Assembly: GCA_900540495.1 (NCBI GenBank)
Contig: UQGA01000017.1
Location: 1 to 40,391 of the forward strand
Source: an uncultured Eubacteriales bacterium
Lineage (GTDB): Bacteria > Bacillota > Clostridia > Christensenellales > CAG-138
Length of the DNA stretch: 40,391 nt
Reading direction: 5' to 3'
The notes under the pieces are model-generated. The model was not told the DNA's origin. It searched no databases and saw only the letters and a program-made list of their open reading frames with translations. How positions within the stretch are numbered: position 1 is the stretch's first letter; every line of letters begins with the position of its first letter. Both the position numbers and the translations under genes were made by a program. This document shows positions 16,080 through 23,369 of the stretch, piece after piece.

Positions 16080-17735
16080 TCACCGGATCAGAAAGTCCAT
16101 GGGGGGTACCGACGCGCCGAACGCCCCGCGCGGCATTTCCCCCGGGTTGATCAACAGCTCCGCACGCCGGCCTCCGTGCCGGCGCAGGATGCGCACCACG
16201 CCGTTTTCCTCCTCGACCGCGGCCGTGCCGCGGGCAAGCGGCGCCGTCCTCCTGAGCGCGGCGAGGCGCTGCGCCAGGCGGAACAGCTCCCCATCCCAGC
16301 GCGAGCGATCCCATTCAAACGTGCGGCGGCAGTCCGGGTCATAGCCGCCCATGACGCCGATCTCATCCCCGGCAAACAGGAACGGAATGCCGGGCAGGAA
16401 AAATGCGACCGCCATCGCAAGGCGGAATCTGCGCACATCGCCCTTCACGCGCGTGAGGAACCGCTCCGTATCATGGCTGTCGAGCAGATTGAACATCATT
16501 TCGTTGGCCGGGTCGGTGCAGCGCATGAGCAGCAGCACGAGCCGGTCGGCAAAACCACGCGCGTCGATCGTGCCAAAGGCCAACAGGTCGAGGCACGCCT
16601 TGGTCAAGCCATAGTTCATCACCCCGTCGAACCGGTCGCCGGCAAGCCAGTCGTGCGCCTCGTGCCACACCTCGCCCACGATCAGCGCCTCCGGGTTCGC
16701 GGCTTTGACCGCTTCCCGGAACCGGCGCAGAAACCGCGGCGCGATTTCGTCGGCCACGTCGAGCCGCCAGCCGTCGATTCCATATTCGGTGACCCAGTGC
16801 GTGCCGACCTGGCAGAAATAGTCGATCACCGCATCGTTCTCCGTGTTCAGCTTCGGCATATACGGCACATCGGCAAACGTCAGATAGTTGCGCCGCTCCA
16901 CACAGGCGGCGTCGCCGTCCACATAGAACCAGCCGTAATAGGGCGACCGGCGGCCGCGCCGGATCACATCCTGAAAGATGGCGTTTTCATTGGAGCAGTG
17001 GTTGAATACCCCGTCGAGCATCACGCGGATGCCGGCCGCATGCGCCGCCTTTACAAGCGCGCGCAACGCCTCGTTGCCGCCAAAGCATGCATCCACCTCA
17101 TAGTAATCCTCCACGTCGTACTTGTGGTTGCTGCGAGAGCGGAATACCGGCGTCAGATAGAGCAGCGAGACGCCCAGCTCCTTCAGGTACGGCAACCCCT
17201 CGCGCACCCCGTCGAGGTCGCCGCCGGCAAAGCTCCCGGGCGTGGGCTTTTCGCCCCACGGCAGGTTGATGTACGAGCGGTCGGCCTTGCCGCTGCCGAT
17301 GCGGAACCGATCCGGGAACACCTGGTAACAGACGGCGCCGCGCACCCACTCCGGCACGCGCAGCACTTCGCTCCCGTGGATGTACGGATATTGGAAATAG
17401 TTGAAATAGCCGAGCGGGTAGCGGAATGTGCGCGAGAGGCCCTCCTCGCAAAGATACCAGCTCTCGTCGCCGGCATGCAGCCGGAAGATGTACGCAAAGC
17501 GCGAATCCTCGCCGTGCAGGCGGGCGGTATAATAGTCGAACCGGCTGTCGCTGAGCGCGCGCTCCATGCGCAGCCTGCGGCGCTTCTGCGTCCACGTAAA
17601 CTTGTTGTCGGTATAGATGACCTCCACCCGGTCGAAATCGCCCCGCCCGGTGCGCAGGCGCAGCCCGAGCGTATGCCCGTCGACCGGGAAGCAGTCCACG
17701 GAGCGGGATCGATGAAGGATGGCTCTCGGTTCCAT
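16080..17735 (-). CDS. Neopullulanase / maltogenic amylase (GH13)
   Basis: This 551-residue enzyme has no signal peptide and is probably cytosolic. Residues 1-120 form a CBM34-like N-terminal domain (VEVIYTDNKFTW), the mark of the neopullulanase/cyclomaltodextrinase group. The catalytic barrel follows: YQVFPDRF (137-144), DGVFNH (241-246), GWRLDVADE with nucleophile Asp326, IVGEVWHE with Glu355, and LLDSHDTER with Asp422. It would hydrolyse imported maltodextrins, cyclodextrins or pullulan pieces. The ATG at 17735 has AGGAGG 8 bases upstream. It is the first gene of the five-gene maltodextrin operon and is divergent from the LacI-type regulator, 83 bases away. Confidence 0.92.
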   Translation of the reverse strand: MEPRAILHRSRSVDCFPVDGHTLGLRLRTGRGDFDRVEVIYTDNKFTWTQKRRRLRMERALSDSRFDYYTARLHGEDSRFAYIFRLHAGDESWYLCEEGLSRTFRYPLGYFNYFQYPYIHGSEVLRVPEWVRGAVCYQVFPDRFRIGSGKADRSYINLPWGEKPTPGSFAGGDLDGVREGLPYLKELGVSLLYLTPVFRSRSNHKYDVEDYYEVDACFGGNEALRALVKAAHAAGIRVMLDGVFNHCSNENAIFQDVIRRGRRSPYYGWFYVDGDAACVERRNYLTFADVPYMPKLNTENDAVIDYFCQVGTHWVTEYGIDGWRLDVADEIAPRFLRRFREAVKAANPEALIVGEVWHEAHDWLAGDRFDGVMNYGLTKACLDLLAFGTIDARGFADRLVLLLMRCTDPANEMMFNLLDSHDTERFLTRVKGDVRRFRLAMAVAFFLPGIPFLFAGDEIGVMGGYDPDCRRTFEWDRSRWDGELFRLAQRLAALRRTAPLARGTAAVEEENGVVRILRRHGGRRAELLINPGEMPRGAFGASVPPMDFLIR

Positions 17736-17782
17736 TGGGGTAACCTCCTGCTTGGGGTGTCCGGCCGCCTTCGCCGGAAATA

Positions 17783-17812
17783 TTGACAGGCCGCGCGCCC
17801 GGTTGTTATCAT
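17783..17812 (+). promoter_or_regulatory. Promoter of the lacI-family gene, leaderless
   Basis: A perfect -35 TTGACA (17783-17788), an 18-base spacer and TATCAT (17807-17812). The ATG at 17819 is exactly where transcription should begin. A CCGGTT half-site (17799-17804) in the spacer resembles half of the palindrome at 20257-20276 but is not a full dyad. Confidence 0.75.
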
Positions 17813-17818
17813 GTACGC

Positions 17819-18700
17819 ATGGCAAACAAAAAACTGACCATTCGGGACATCGCTGCCGCTTGTGGCGTTTCCACCGCAACCGTGTCCTATGTGCTCAACG
17901 GGCGCGAGGAGCAGCGCATCAGCGAGGAAACCCGCAACCGCATCCTGCACTATGTACACATCATGGGGTACGAATCCTCGGCGCTCGCGCGCGCGCTGGC
18001 AACGGGCAGGAGCGGCGCCGTCGGCCTGTATTTGCCGGAGGCGGCGCGTGACGGTGACTGCGCGCTGCGCAACCTTCAACTTTCGGCCGTGCTGGCCGCC
18101 GAACTGGAAACGGTCGGCAAGACGCTGCGGCTGATGACCGGCACATGCGAACGGCAGCAACTGCGGGATCTGGACGCGCTCATCGCCGTAGACGTGGACA
18201 GTGAAACGTTCTATCGGATCGGCAACAACTGCTTCTTCCCGCTGTTATCCGTCGACGGCTGCATCTGGAATCTCGACCTGTTCTATCAGATCTACGACGA
18301 CTTCTCCGCCATCGCCGCGCTGGCAAGGCGGCAACTGGGCGTAGAGCAGCCGTTTTTTGCCCTGCGGCCGTACCGCAACCGCGAGATCGGCGAGGTGATC
18401 CGACGCGCTTTCGGCGACGTCCGCCCCGTATATGGCGCCGTACAGGCGGACGCTTTTGCCGCCGGACGCGGCGCGGAAGCGGCCGGCGTGGCGCTCGGTC
18501 CCGGGCTCGCGGCGGAACTTCGGGCGCGCACGGGCGCGCGCGTGCTCGCGCTCGCTTACGACGAGGACGGCGAGAAGGCCGTTTGCAACGGCGAAACAAT
18601 CCTGCTGCCGCTGCGCAAGAAGTGCCGCGTCATCGTGCGGCTCATACTCGACACCATCGCCCGGCAGGCGGACGACGAGCACGATGTGCGCGTGATCTGA
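17819..18700 (+). CDS. LacI-family transcriptional regulator of the maltodextrin locus
   Basis: This 293-residue regulator starts with a LacI helix-turn-helix (TIRDIAAACGVSTATVSYVL, residues 7-26) and a hinge helix (SSALARALATGRSG). The rest is a shortened periplasmic-binding-type sensor domain; most LacI proteins run to 330-340 residues. It is divergent from the neopullulanase-malEFG-amylase operon, so regulation by a maltodextrin signal is likely. No ribosome site precedes the ATG, and the -10 box ends 6 bases before it, so the mRNA is probably leaderless. An earlier in-frame ATG within the -35 box was rejected. Its targets may include the palindrome upstream of the lipoprotein gene at 18836-20179. 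Confidence 0.88.
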   Translation: MANKKLTIRDIAAACGVSTATVSYVLNGREEQRISEETRNRILHYVHIMGYESSALARALATGRSGAVGLYLPEAARDGDCALRNLQLSAVLAAELETVGKTLRLMTGTCERQQLRDLDALIAVDVDSETFYRIGNNCFFPLLSVDGCIWNLDLFYQIYDDFSAIAALARRQLGVEQPFFALRPYRNREIGEVIRRAFGDVRPVYGAVQADAFAAGRGAEAAGVALGPGLAAELRARTGARVLALAYDEDGEKAVCNGETILLPLRKKCRVIVRLILDTIARQADDEHDVRVI

Positions 18701-18720
18701 CCCGCTGCGGCGCGTGTCCC

Positions 18721-18747
18721 GGCGGAGGGTGCGCCCCTCCGCCCTTT
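18721..18747 (+). terminator. Terminator of the lacI-family gene
   Basis: GGCGGAGGG (18721-18729) pairs with CCCTCCGCC (18735-18743), followed by a weak CTTTG tail. Confidence 0.5.
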
Positions 18748-18789
18748 GTATTCCCGCGCCTCAGGGCCGGACGCGCGCCGCGGGTGCAG

Positions 18790-18816
18790 GGGGCGGGGAG
18801 CAGCCGCTCCCGCCCC
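18790..18816 (-). terminator. Hairpin after the SusE/F-like lipoprotein gene
   Basis: GGGGCGGGGAG and CTCCCGCCCC form a stem with one bulge, 20 bases beyond the lipoprotein stop. No T-tract follows on the minus strand, so its terminator role is uncertain. Confidence 0.4.
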
Positions 18817-18835
18817 GCAACGCGCCCGGTTTCGT

Positions 18836-20179
18836 TTAATAGGTGACGGTGCCGGTCGCCGGATCCAGTACGATCGTGTACTCGCCGGGATCGACCAGGA
18901 TGTTGTCCGCCCCGTCGCCATACCATTTTTCGTTGGCAACGGCGCCGTTTGCGCCATAGGCCACCTTGAAGGCGACCTTGCCCTCGGTCCAGCTATCGGT
19001 ATCCGCATCCGTGAAGGTGACGGTCAGGCTGTATGTGCCGTCCTCCTGCGCTTCCATCCGGAAAGCCGTGTTCTCCTCGGCCACATCCGCCGCCCAGCCC
19101 TTGTTGCCGCAGGTGCCGACCACATAATAGGCGGGCTCGGCCACAAAGAGGTTCTTCACCGTGGGGAGATTGTTGACAAGCTCAATCTCAAGGTAGACCA
19201 TATACTCGCCGGCGGTCAGGGAGAAGTTCGGCGCGGCCTCGGGATCGACGTTGCGGCCGTCATACCAGTCGCCGCTGACAAGGTTCTTGATGCCGAACGA
19301 AGCAAATTCGTTGCCGTTCTCCGTATCGTACATCTCCTCGGTGACGGTGAGGAAATAGAACCATTTGAATTCCTCTCCGTTTCTGGTCATCTTGTCGCCC
19401 TCCGGATCGTTCGCGCCCCAGCCGTTGAAGTTGCCCTGCACCTGGAAGTCAAACTCCGGCACGGACAGCTCGTCAGCCTCGCCGATTTTCTCATAGGAGA
19501 GCTTGCACAGCGCCAGCGTCTCGGCGTCGGTTTCAAGCGTCAGGCGATACTTGGCCGTTTCCAGCACCATGATGTTCGCGCCCGTGGCAAAGGCATCCTC
19601 GCCGCCCGCCATTGCGGTGCGGTCGGTCAGCGCGGAAGAGTCGATGGCGTCCCCCCAGTTGTAGTCCTGGTCGATAACGGCAATCTTGAATTCATCGCCC
19701 TCGTACAGGTTGACCTCGATGGAGAATGTGTTGAACGCACCCTCCACCGGCTGGAGCAGAAAATCGTCCTGCGGCCACGCATGTCCCCAGTTGTTCGCCG
19801 GATAGCCGGCCAGGCTGCCGGCCAGCATCCAGGCCCGCTCGTCCGCTACGGAGGACTGCCACGCCACGAACACCGACGTGTCCGCCGTAATCGCCGCCGA
19901 GAAATCGAACGGGATGAGCAGCGCGGGCGTTGCATAAAAGTCCTTGACCACATAGCCCTCGCGCGTCAGCTCCGGCCTTTCCACCGTCGCGCCGTCGGCC
20001 ACCGACACCTCCTGCAGCACGGACACGCCGTCGCTGTCGAAGAAGGTGACGGTCCACCCGTCGCCTGCCGGCGCCTCCGTCGGCTCGGTCGAAGCGGGTT
20101 CCTGCGTGCAGCCCGCCGCAAACGCCAGCGCGGCGACGAGCAGCAACGCGGTCAGCAGCTTCCATTTTGTGCGCTTCAT
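18836..20179 (-). CDS. Surface lipoprotein with three SusE/SusF-like modules
   Basis: This 447-residue protein has a lipoprotein signal peptide (Cys24). Residues 43-107 look like an InlB-type/Flg_new repeat (VTFFDSDGVSVLQEV, EGYVVKDFYATPALL). Three beta-rich modules follow at about 113-230, 244-345 and 350-447. Each has a MLAGSLAG, FQVQGNFNGWG or YVVGTCGNKGW opening and a GEYxVxL-like close, resembling the starch-binding modules of SusE/SusF or X25 domains of amylopullulanases. Aromatic residues suited to glucan stacking are frequent (Trp131, Trp135, Trp254, Trp305). It is probably a glucan-capturing lipoprotein working with the neighbouring transporter. An AAGGAGG site lies 8 bases upstream of the ATG. 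Promoter and palindromic operator are described separately. Exact family assignment needs a profile search. Confidence 0.7.
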   Translation of the reverse strand: MKRTKWKLLTALLLVAALAFAAGCTQEPASTEPTEAPAGDGWTVTFFDSDGVSVLQEVSVADGATVERPELTREGYVVKDFYATPALLIPFDFSAAITADTSVFVAWQSSVADERAWMLAGSLAGYPANNWGHAWPQDDFLLQPVEGAFNTFSIEVNLYEGDEFKIAVIDQDYNWGDAIDSSALTDRTAMAGGEDAFATGANIMVLETAKYRLTLETDAETLALCKLSYEKIGEADELSVPEFDFQVQGNFNGWGANDPEGDKMTRNGEEFKWFYFLTVTEEMYDTENGNEFASFGIKNLVSGDWYDGRNVDPEAAPNFSLTAGEYMVYLEIELVNNLPTVKNLFVAEPAYYVVGTCGNKGWAADVAEENTAFRMEAQEDGTYSLTVTFTDADTDSWTEGKVAFKVAYGANGAVANEKWYGDGADNILVDPGEYTIVLDPATGTVTY

Positions 20180-20256
20180 GTTGTTTCCTCCTTTTTGCTT
20201 TCACATAATGCGGGTCCGGGTTCAAAAAAAGACGATGGCAATGCTTTGCTTCAGAT

Positions 20257-20276
20257 ATGCTTAACCGGTTAAGCAT
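20257..20276. promoter_or_regulatory. Perfect 20-bp palindromic operator (LacI type)
   Basis: ATGCTTAACCGGTTAAGCAT is a perfect palindrome with the central CG usual in LacI-family operators. It lies 5-24 bases downstream of the predicted transcription start of the lipoprotein gene, a classic repressor position. The best candidate repressor in the window is the LacI-type protein at 17819-18700. Confidence 0.8.
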
Positions 20277-20287
20277 GGGTTAAGTTT

Positions 20288-20316
20288 ATACTACGTCCTT
20301 TGCAGCCGTTTGTCAA
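20288..20316 (-). promoter_or_regulatory. Promoter of the SusE/F-like lipoprotein gene
   Basis: On the minus strand: perfect TTGACA (20316-20311), a 17-base spacer and TAGTAT (20293-20288). Start is predicted near 20281, giving a ~100-base leader that begins with the palindromic operator. Confidence 0.75.
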
Positions 20317-20508
20317 GAGCATGGCGCGCATTTCCCGTCGCCGCGCGCAAGATATATGATTTTGCCCCGTTCGCTGCGCACACCCGCAGCGCCACGACGC
20401 CGGCCGTCAAAGCCGCGCGTGCGGCGGGACGGGGCTGCGCCGGCACGGCAAAGCCCCTTGCCGGGAGGCGACCGGGCGGGAACGGCGGCGGGTTTTGCAC
20501 CGAAGGCT
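20317..20508. other. Intergenic, no gene seen
   Basis: GC-rich stretch between the divergent promoters of the lipoprotein and HIT genes. No supported coding frame or RNA element was found. Confidence 0.6.
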
Positions 20509-20536
20509 TTGAAACGGCCGGCAAACGTGGTATACT
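20509..20536 (+). promoter_or_regulatory. Promoter of the HIT-family gene
   Basis: TTGAAA (20509-20514), a 16-base spacer and TATACT (20531-20536) preceded by TGG, an extended -10. A small hairpin (GCCCG/CGGGC) lies in the leader. Confidence 0.7.
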
Positions 20537-20592
20537 GAATTGGCCGCCCGTAAACTTGCGGGCACATAAGCACAATGGAAAGGGGAGCGCGC

Positions 20593-20937
20593 ATGGAAAA
20601 CTGCCTGTTCTGCCGGATTGCAAACGGGGAAATCCCGTCGAAAAAGGTGTATGAGGACGACGAGGTGCTTGCGTTTTACGACATCGACCCGCAGGCGCCG
20701 GTACATGTGCTCGTCATACCCAAGCGCCACATCGAAAGCGCCGATGCGCTTTGCGCAAGCGATGCGGCAACCGTCATGGCCATGTTCGCCGCCGCCAGAC
20801 GCGTGGCGCACGAGCTGGGCGTAGCCGAAAGCGGGTACCGCCTGGTCACCAACGTCGGCGTGGACGGCGGCCAGAGCGTACCGCATCTGCATCTGCATTT
20901 GCTGGGCGGTCGTTCGCTGCAATGGCCTCCGGGCTGA
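20593..20937 (+). CDS. hinT: HIT-family nucleotide hydrolase (HinT-like)
   Basis: This 114-residue protein is a histidine-triad hydrolase of the HinT branch. CLFCRIANGEIPSKKVYEDD at the N-terminus, HVLVIPKRHI in the middle and the catalytic triad PHLHLHLLGG near the C-terminus are all present. HinT enzymes cleave purine nucleoside phosphoramidates and acyl-adenylates in the cytosol. The start at 20593 is favoured because AAGGGGAG lies about 7 bases upstream; an in-frame ATG 18 bases earlier is less well placed and adds residues that relatives lack. It is transcribed alone ahead of the pyrG leader. Confidence 0.95.
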   Translation: MENCLFCRIANGEIPSKKVYEDDEVLAFYDIDPQAPVHVLVIPKRHIESADALCASDAATVMAMFAAARRVAHELGVAESGYRLVTNVGVDGGQSVPHLHLHLLGGRSLQWPPG

Positions 20938-20990
20938 GCCGGTCGGCGGGCGCCGTAGCGCAATAAAACGGCTGCCGCGTCAAAAAACGC

Positions 20991-21019
20991 TTGCTATCGT
21001 CGCCGGTCGCCGCTATAAT
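20991..21019 (+). promoter_or_regulatory. pyrG promoter
   Basis: TTGCTA (20991-20996), a 17-base spacer and a perfect TATAAT (21014-21019). The start is predicted at the GGG of GGGC at 21025-21028. Confidence 0.85.
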
Positions 21020-21024
21020 TGTAA

Positions 21025-21088
21025 GGGCGCCCCTGCGAAATGTGGGCAAGGAACGCCTCCTGACACAGGAGGCGTTCCTTTCTTTTTT
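21025..21088 (+). promoter_or_regulatory. pyrG leader attenuator with GGGC transcription start
   Basis: The predicted transcript begins GGGC and ends in an intrinsic terminator: AGGAACGCCTCCT (21049-21061), loop GACAC, AGGAGGCGTTCCT (21067-21079), then TTCTTTTTT. In Bacillus subtilis, low CTP stalls polymerase after GGG, extra G residues are added, and the poly-G tail pairs with a pyrimidine-rich part of the terminator stem, allowing read-through. The stem's 5' arm here has CCTCCT (21056-21061), suited to such pairing. The terminator lies 25 bases before the pyrG start codon. Confidence 0.85.
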
Positions 21089-21113
21089 GGCGTGCCCGAA
21101 AGGAGATACCGGT

Positions 21114-22733
21114 ATGGAAAACAGCACAAAACTCGTATTTGTCACCGGCGGCGTGTCCTCGTCGCTCGGCAAGGGAATTACGGCGGCCAGCCTTGGGCGG
21201 CTGCTCAAGGCGCGCGGCTATCGGATCAGCATCTGCAAGCTGGACCCGTATCTGAACGTCGATCCGGGAACGATGAACCCCTACCAGCACGGCGAAGTGT
21301 TCGTCACGGACGACGGTGCGGAGACGGATCTCGACATCGGCCACTACGAACGCTTTATCGACGAGACGCTCACCCGCGAAAACAACACCACAAGCGGGCA
21401 GGTCTATCTGCGCGTGATCGAGCGCGAGCGCGCCGGCGGCTACCATGGCGGCACGGTACAGATCATTCCGCACATTACCGACGAGATCAAGGCGCGGGTC
21501 CGCCGCGTGGCGGAGACGGTTGCACCGGACGTGCTGATCGTGGAGATCGGCGGTACGGTGGGCGATATCGAGTCGCAGCCGTTTCTTGAGGCCGCCCGAC
21601 AGATGAAAACGGAATGGGGTCCGGACAACTGCGCGTTTGTGCATGTCACGCTCGTGCCGTATCTGGCGGCGGCAGGCGAACTCAAAAGCAAGCCTACGCA
21701 ACACTCCGTCAAGGAATTGCTCGGTATCGGCATCCAGCCGGATATCCTCGCCTGCCGCAGCGAACGCCCCATCCCGGAGTCGTTGCGCCGCAAGATCGGG
21801 CTGTTCTGCAACGTGGCGGCGGAGGATGTGATCGAAAACCGCAACGGCCGCACGCTTTATGAGGTCCCGCTCATGCTCGAGGCGAACGGGTTGTGCGCGG
21901 CGGTGTGCCGGCACCTGCGCCTTGCAAACCGCACGCCCGACCTTGCGTGCTGGCGCAGGATCGTCGAACGCGAGCTGCACCCGGAATCCGACTGCGAAAT
22001 CGCCATCGTGGGCAAATATGTGGAGCTGCGCGACGCCTATCTTTCCATTGCGGAGGCGCTGCGGCACGGCGGCATTGCAAACGGAGCTTCCGTGCGCCTG
22101 CGCTATGTTTCGGCGGAAGCGCTGGAGACGGCGCCGGCCGCCTCGTTGCTCGCCGGCGTGAACGGCGTGCTCGTACCGGGCGGTTTCGGCAATCGCGGCC
22201 TTTTGGGAAAGATGGCCGCCATCCGTTTCGCCCGCGAAGGAGGCGTACCGTTTTTGGGCATCTGTCTCGGCATGCAGATGGCCGTGGCCGAATATGCGCG
22301 AAACGTCCTCGGCTGGGCGGACGCGCACTCCACGGAGGCCGATCCCGACACCGCATACCCGGTCGTCGATCTCATGCCCGATCAGGCGCAAAACCTCGAC
22401 CATCTCGGCGGCACGCTGCGCCTTGGCGGATATGCCTGCCGCCTGCAGCCCGGCTCGCTGGCGATGCTGCTCTACGGGGAGCCGGTCGTGCGGGAACGCC
22501 ACCGTCACCGCTATGAGATCCGCAACGACTTCGTACCGGCGCTCGAAGCCGCCGGGCTGCGCTTCACCGGCATCAACCCGGAGCGGGGGCTATGCGAAAT
22601 CGTCGAGCTGCCCGGCCACCCGTTCTATCTCGCCACGCAATTCCACCCGGAGTTCCGCTCGCGGCCGGACCGGCCGCACCCGCTCTTTGTCGGATTTATT
22701 CGCGCGGCGCTGGCCGTTGCAGCCGACGGGTGA
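21114..22733 (+). CDS. pyrG: CTP synthase
   Basis: This 539-residue enzyme makes CTP from UTP, ATP and glutamine. The synthetase domain (about 1-270) opens VFVTGGVSSSLGKGI with the ATP-binding loop, followed by KLDPYLNVDPGTMNPYQHGE and EIGGTVGDIESQPFLEA. The C-terminal class I glutaminase has GGFGNRG, FLGICLGMQ with nucleophile Cys384, and the catalytic HPEF near the end. Length is normal for the family. AAGGAG lies 8 bases before the ATG; the open frame extends upstream through the attenuator and is not coding. Expression is predicted to respond to CTP through the leader terminator. Confidence 0.97.
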   Translation: MENSTKLVFVTGGVSSSLGKGITAASLGRLLKARGYRISICKLDPYLNVDPGTMNPYQHGEVFVTDDGAETDLDIGHYERFIDETLTRENNTTSGQVYLRVIERERAGGYHGGTVQIIPHITDEIKARVRRVAETVAPDVLIVEIGGTVGDIESQPFLEAARQMKTEWGPDNCAFVHVTLVPYLAAAGELKSKPTQHSVKELLGIGIQPDILACRSERPIPESLRRKIGLFCNVAAEDVIENRNGRTLYEVPLMLEANGLCAAVCRHLRLANRTPDLACWRRIVERELHPESDCEIAIVGKYVELRDAYLSIAEALRHGGIANGASVRLRYVSAEALETAPAASLLAGVNGVLVPGGFGNRGLLGKMAAIRFAREGGVPFLGICLGMQMAVAEYARNVLGWADAHSTEADPDTAYPVVDLMPDQAQNLDHLGGTLRLGGYACRLQPGSLAMLLYGEPVVRERHRHRYEIRNDFVPALEAAGLRFTGINPERGLCEIVELPGHPFYLATQFHPEFRSRPDRPHPLFVGFIRAALAVAADG

Positions 22734-23050
22734 ACGCGGCGGGGGAATAAAGGTTCCGGACCGGGGATACGGCGCCGCCAATCCGGCACGCAAAAAGGCC
22801 CTGCATGCAACTGCGACAATGCGGCGGCATCCGCCGTCGCTGTCCCGGCCGCGCCCCTGAGCGGCGGAGGCGCGTCGCCTCCTCCCGTTTCCCGATAACA
22901 GGGGCTTTGACGACGGCGCGGCGGATCGGCGCGATCCTCCGCCCCGGGCAGCGGCCCCGAGCCGCTTTGGGGCGACGCGACGGCTCCCGCCGTCGCCGTC
23001 CCGTTTCCCGCGGGTTGGGGCGGCCGTTTGACACGATTTGCGGCGCGGCG
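22734..23050. other. GC-rich intergenic region with several hairpins, no gene
   Basis: No supported reading frame. At least four stem-loops follow one another: GGAGGCG/CGCCTCC (22866-22882), GATCG/CGATC with GC flanks (22921-22943), AGCGGC/GCCGCT (22950-22966) and CGACGGC/GCCGTCG (22978-22995). CCCGTTTCCCG occurs at 22884-22894 and 23000-23010. None has a good T-tract, so a pyrG terminator is not clear. Confidence 0.5.
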
Positions 23051-23079
23051 TTGACTTTTGTACTGGGATCGTATATAAT
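23051..23079 (+). promoter_or_regulatory. Promoter of the glycine riboswitch-glyA transcript
   Basis: TTGACT (23051-23056), a 17-base spacer and a perfect TATAAT (23074-23079). Start is predicted near 23086, shortly before the first aptamer. Confidence 0.85.
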
Positions 23080-23110
23080 GTGCATAATTCACACACACTC
23101 CCTTTGATGC

Positions 23111-23278
23111 TTCCAGGAAAGCGGCCTTTGCGCCCGCCGAAGGAATGAAACTCTCAGGCGCCCCGCATCGGGGCGGGACTGGAAACGGAGGGGACTCTGG
23201 AGAAACCCGCCGCTGCGGGTGCCGAAGGTGCAAGGCGGCCGTCCGGCAAGCCGAATCTCTCAGGCAAAAGGACAGAGT
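23111..23278 (+). ncRNA. Tandem glycine riboswitch (gcvT type)
   Basis: Two aptamers are recognisable. Aptamer 1 (23111-23184) is closed by TTCCAG/CTGGAA and has GCCGAAGGAATGAAACTCTC followed by AGGC. Aptamer 2 (23194-23278) is closed by ACTCTG/CAGAGT and has GTGCCGAAGGTGCAA and ATCTCTCAGGCAAAAGGAC. A 9-base linker joins them. The GCCGAAGG and CTCTCAGG cores are the hallmark of glycine aptamers, which usually occur in pairs and switch genes on when glycine is high. Here it precedes glyA, with an intrinsic terminator before the ribosome site. Confidence 0.93.
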
Positions 23279-23316
23279 ACCGGGACGGATGATGGGGCCC
23301 CAGCAGGCCCATCGGA

Positions 23317-23353
23317 GGGAGCTTGCCCGCTATGGGCGCGGCTCCCATTTTTT
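23317..23353 (+). terminator. Riboswitch expression-platform terminator
   Basis: GGGAGC (23317-23322) pairs with GCTCCC (23341-23346), with an inner GCCC/GGGC stem, then ATTTTTT. It ends just before the ACGGAGG ribosome site of glyA, so glycine-dependent antitermination is the likely mechanism. An upstream hairpin (GATGGG/CCCATC, 23291-23313) may compete. Confidence 0.85.
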
Positions 23354-23369
23354 ACGGAGGCAAACGGAT

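Noticed and set aside
10672..17735. Long plus-strand frames antisense to the maltodextrin operon
   Set aside because: They contain no recognisable domains and mirror the GC-rich coding strand; all family signatures lie on the minus strand.
18836..20272. 508-codon plus-strand frame opposite the SusE/F-like lipoprotein
   Set aside because: No ribosome site or family features; the minus strand has signal peptide, lipobox, ribosome site, promoter and operator.
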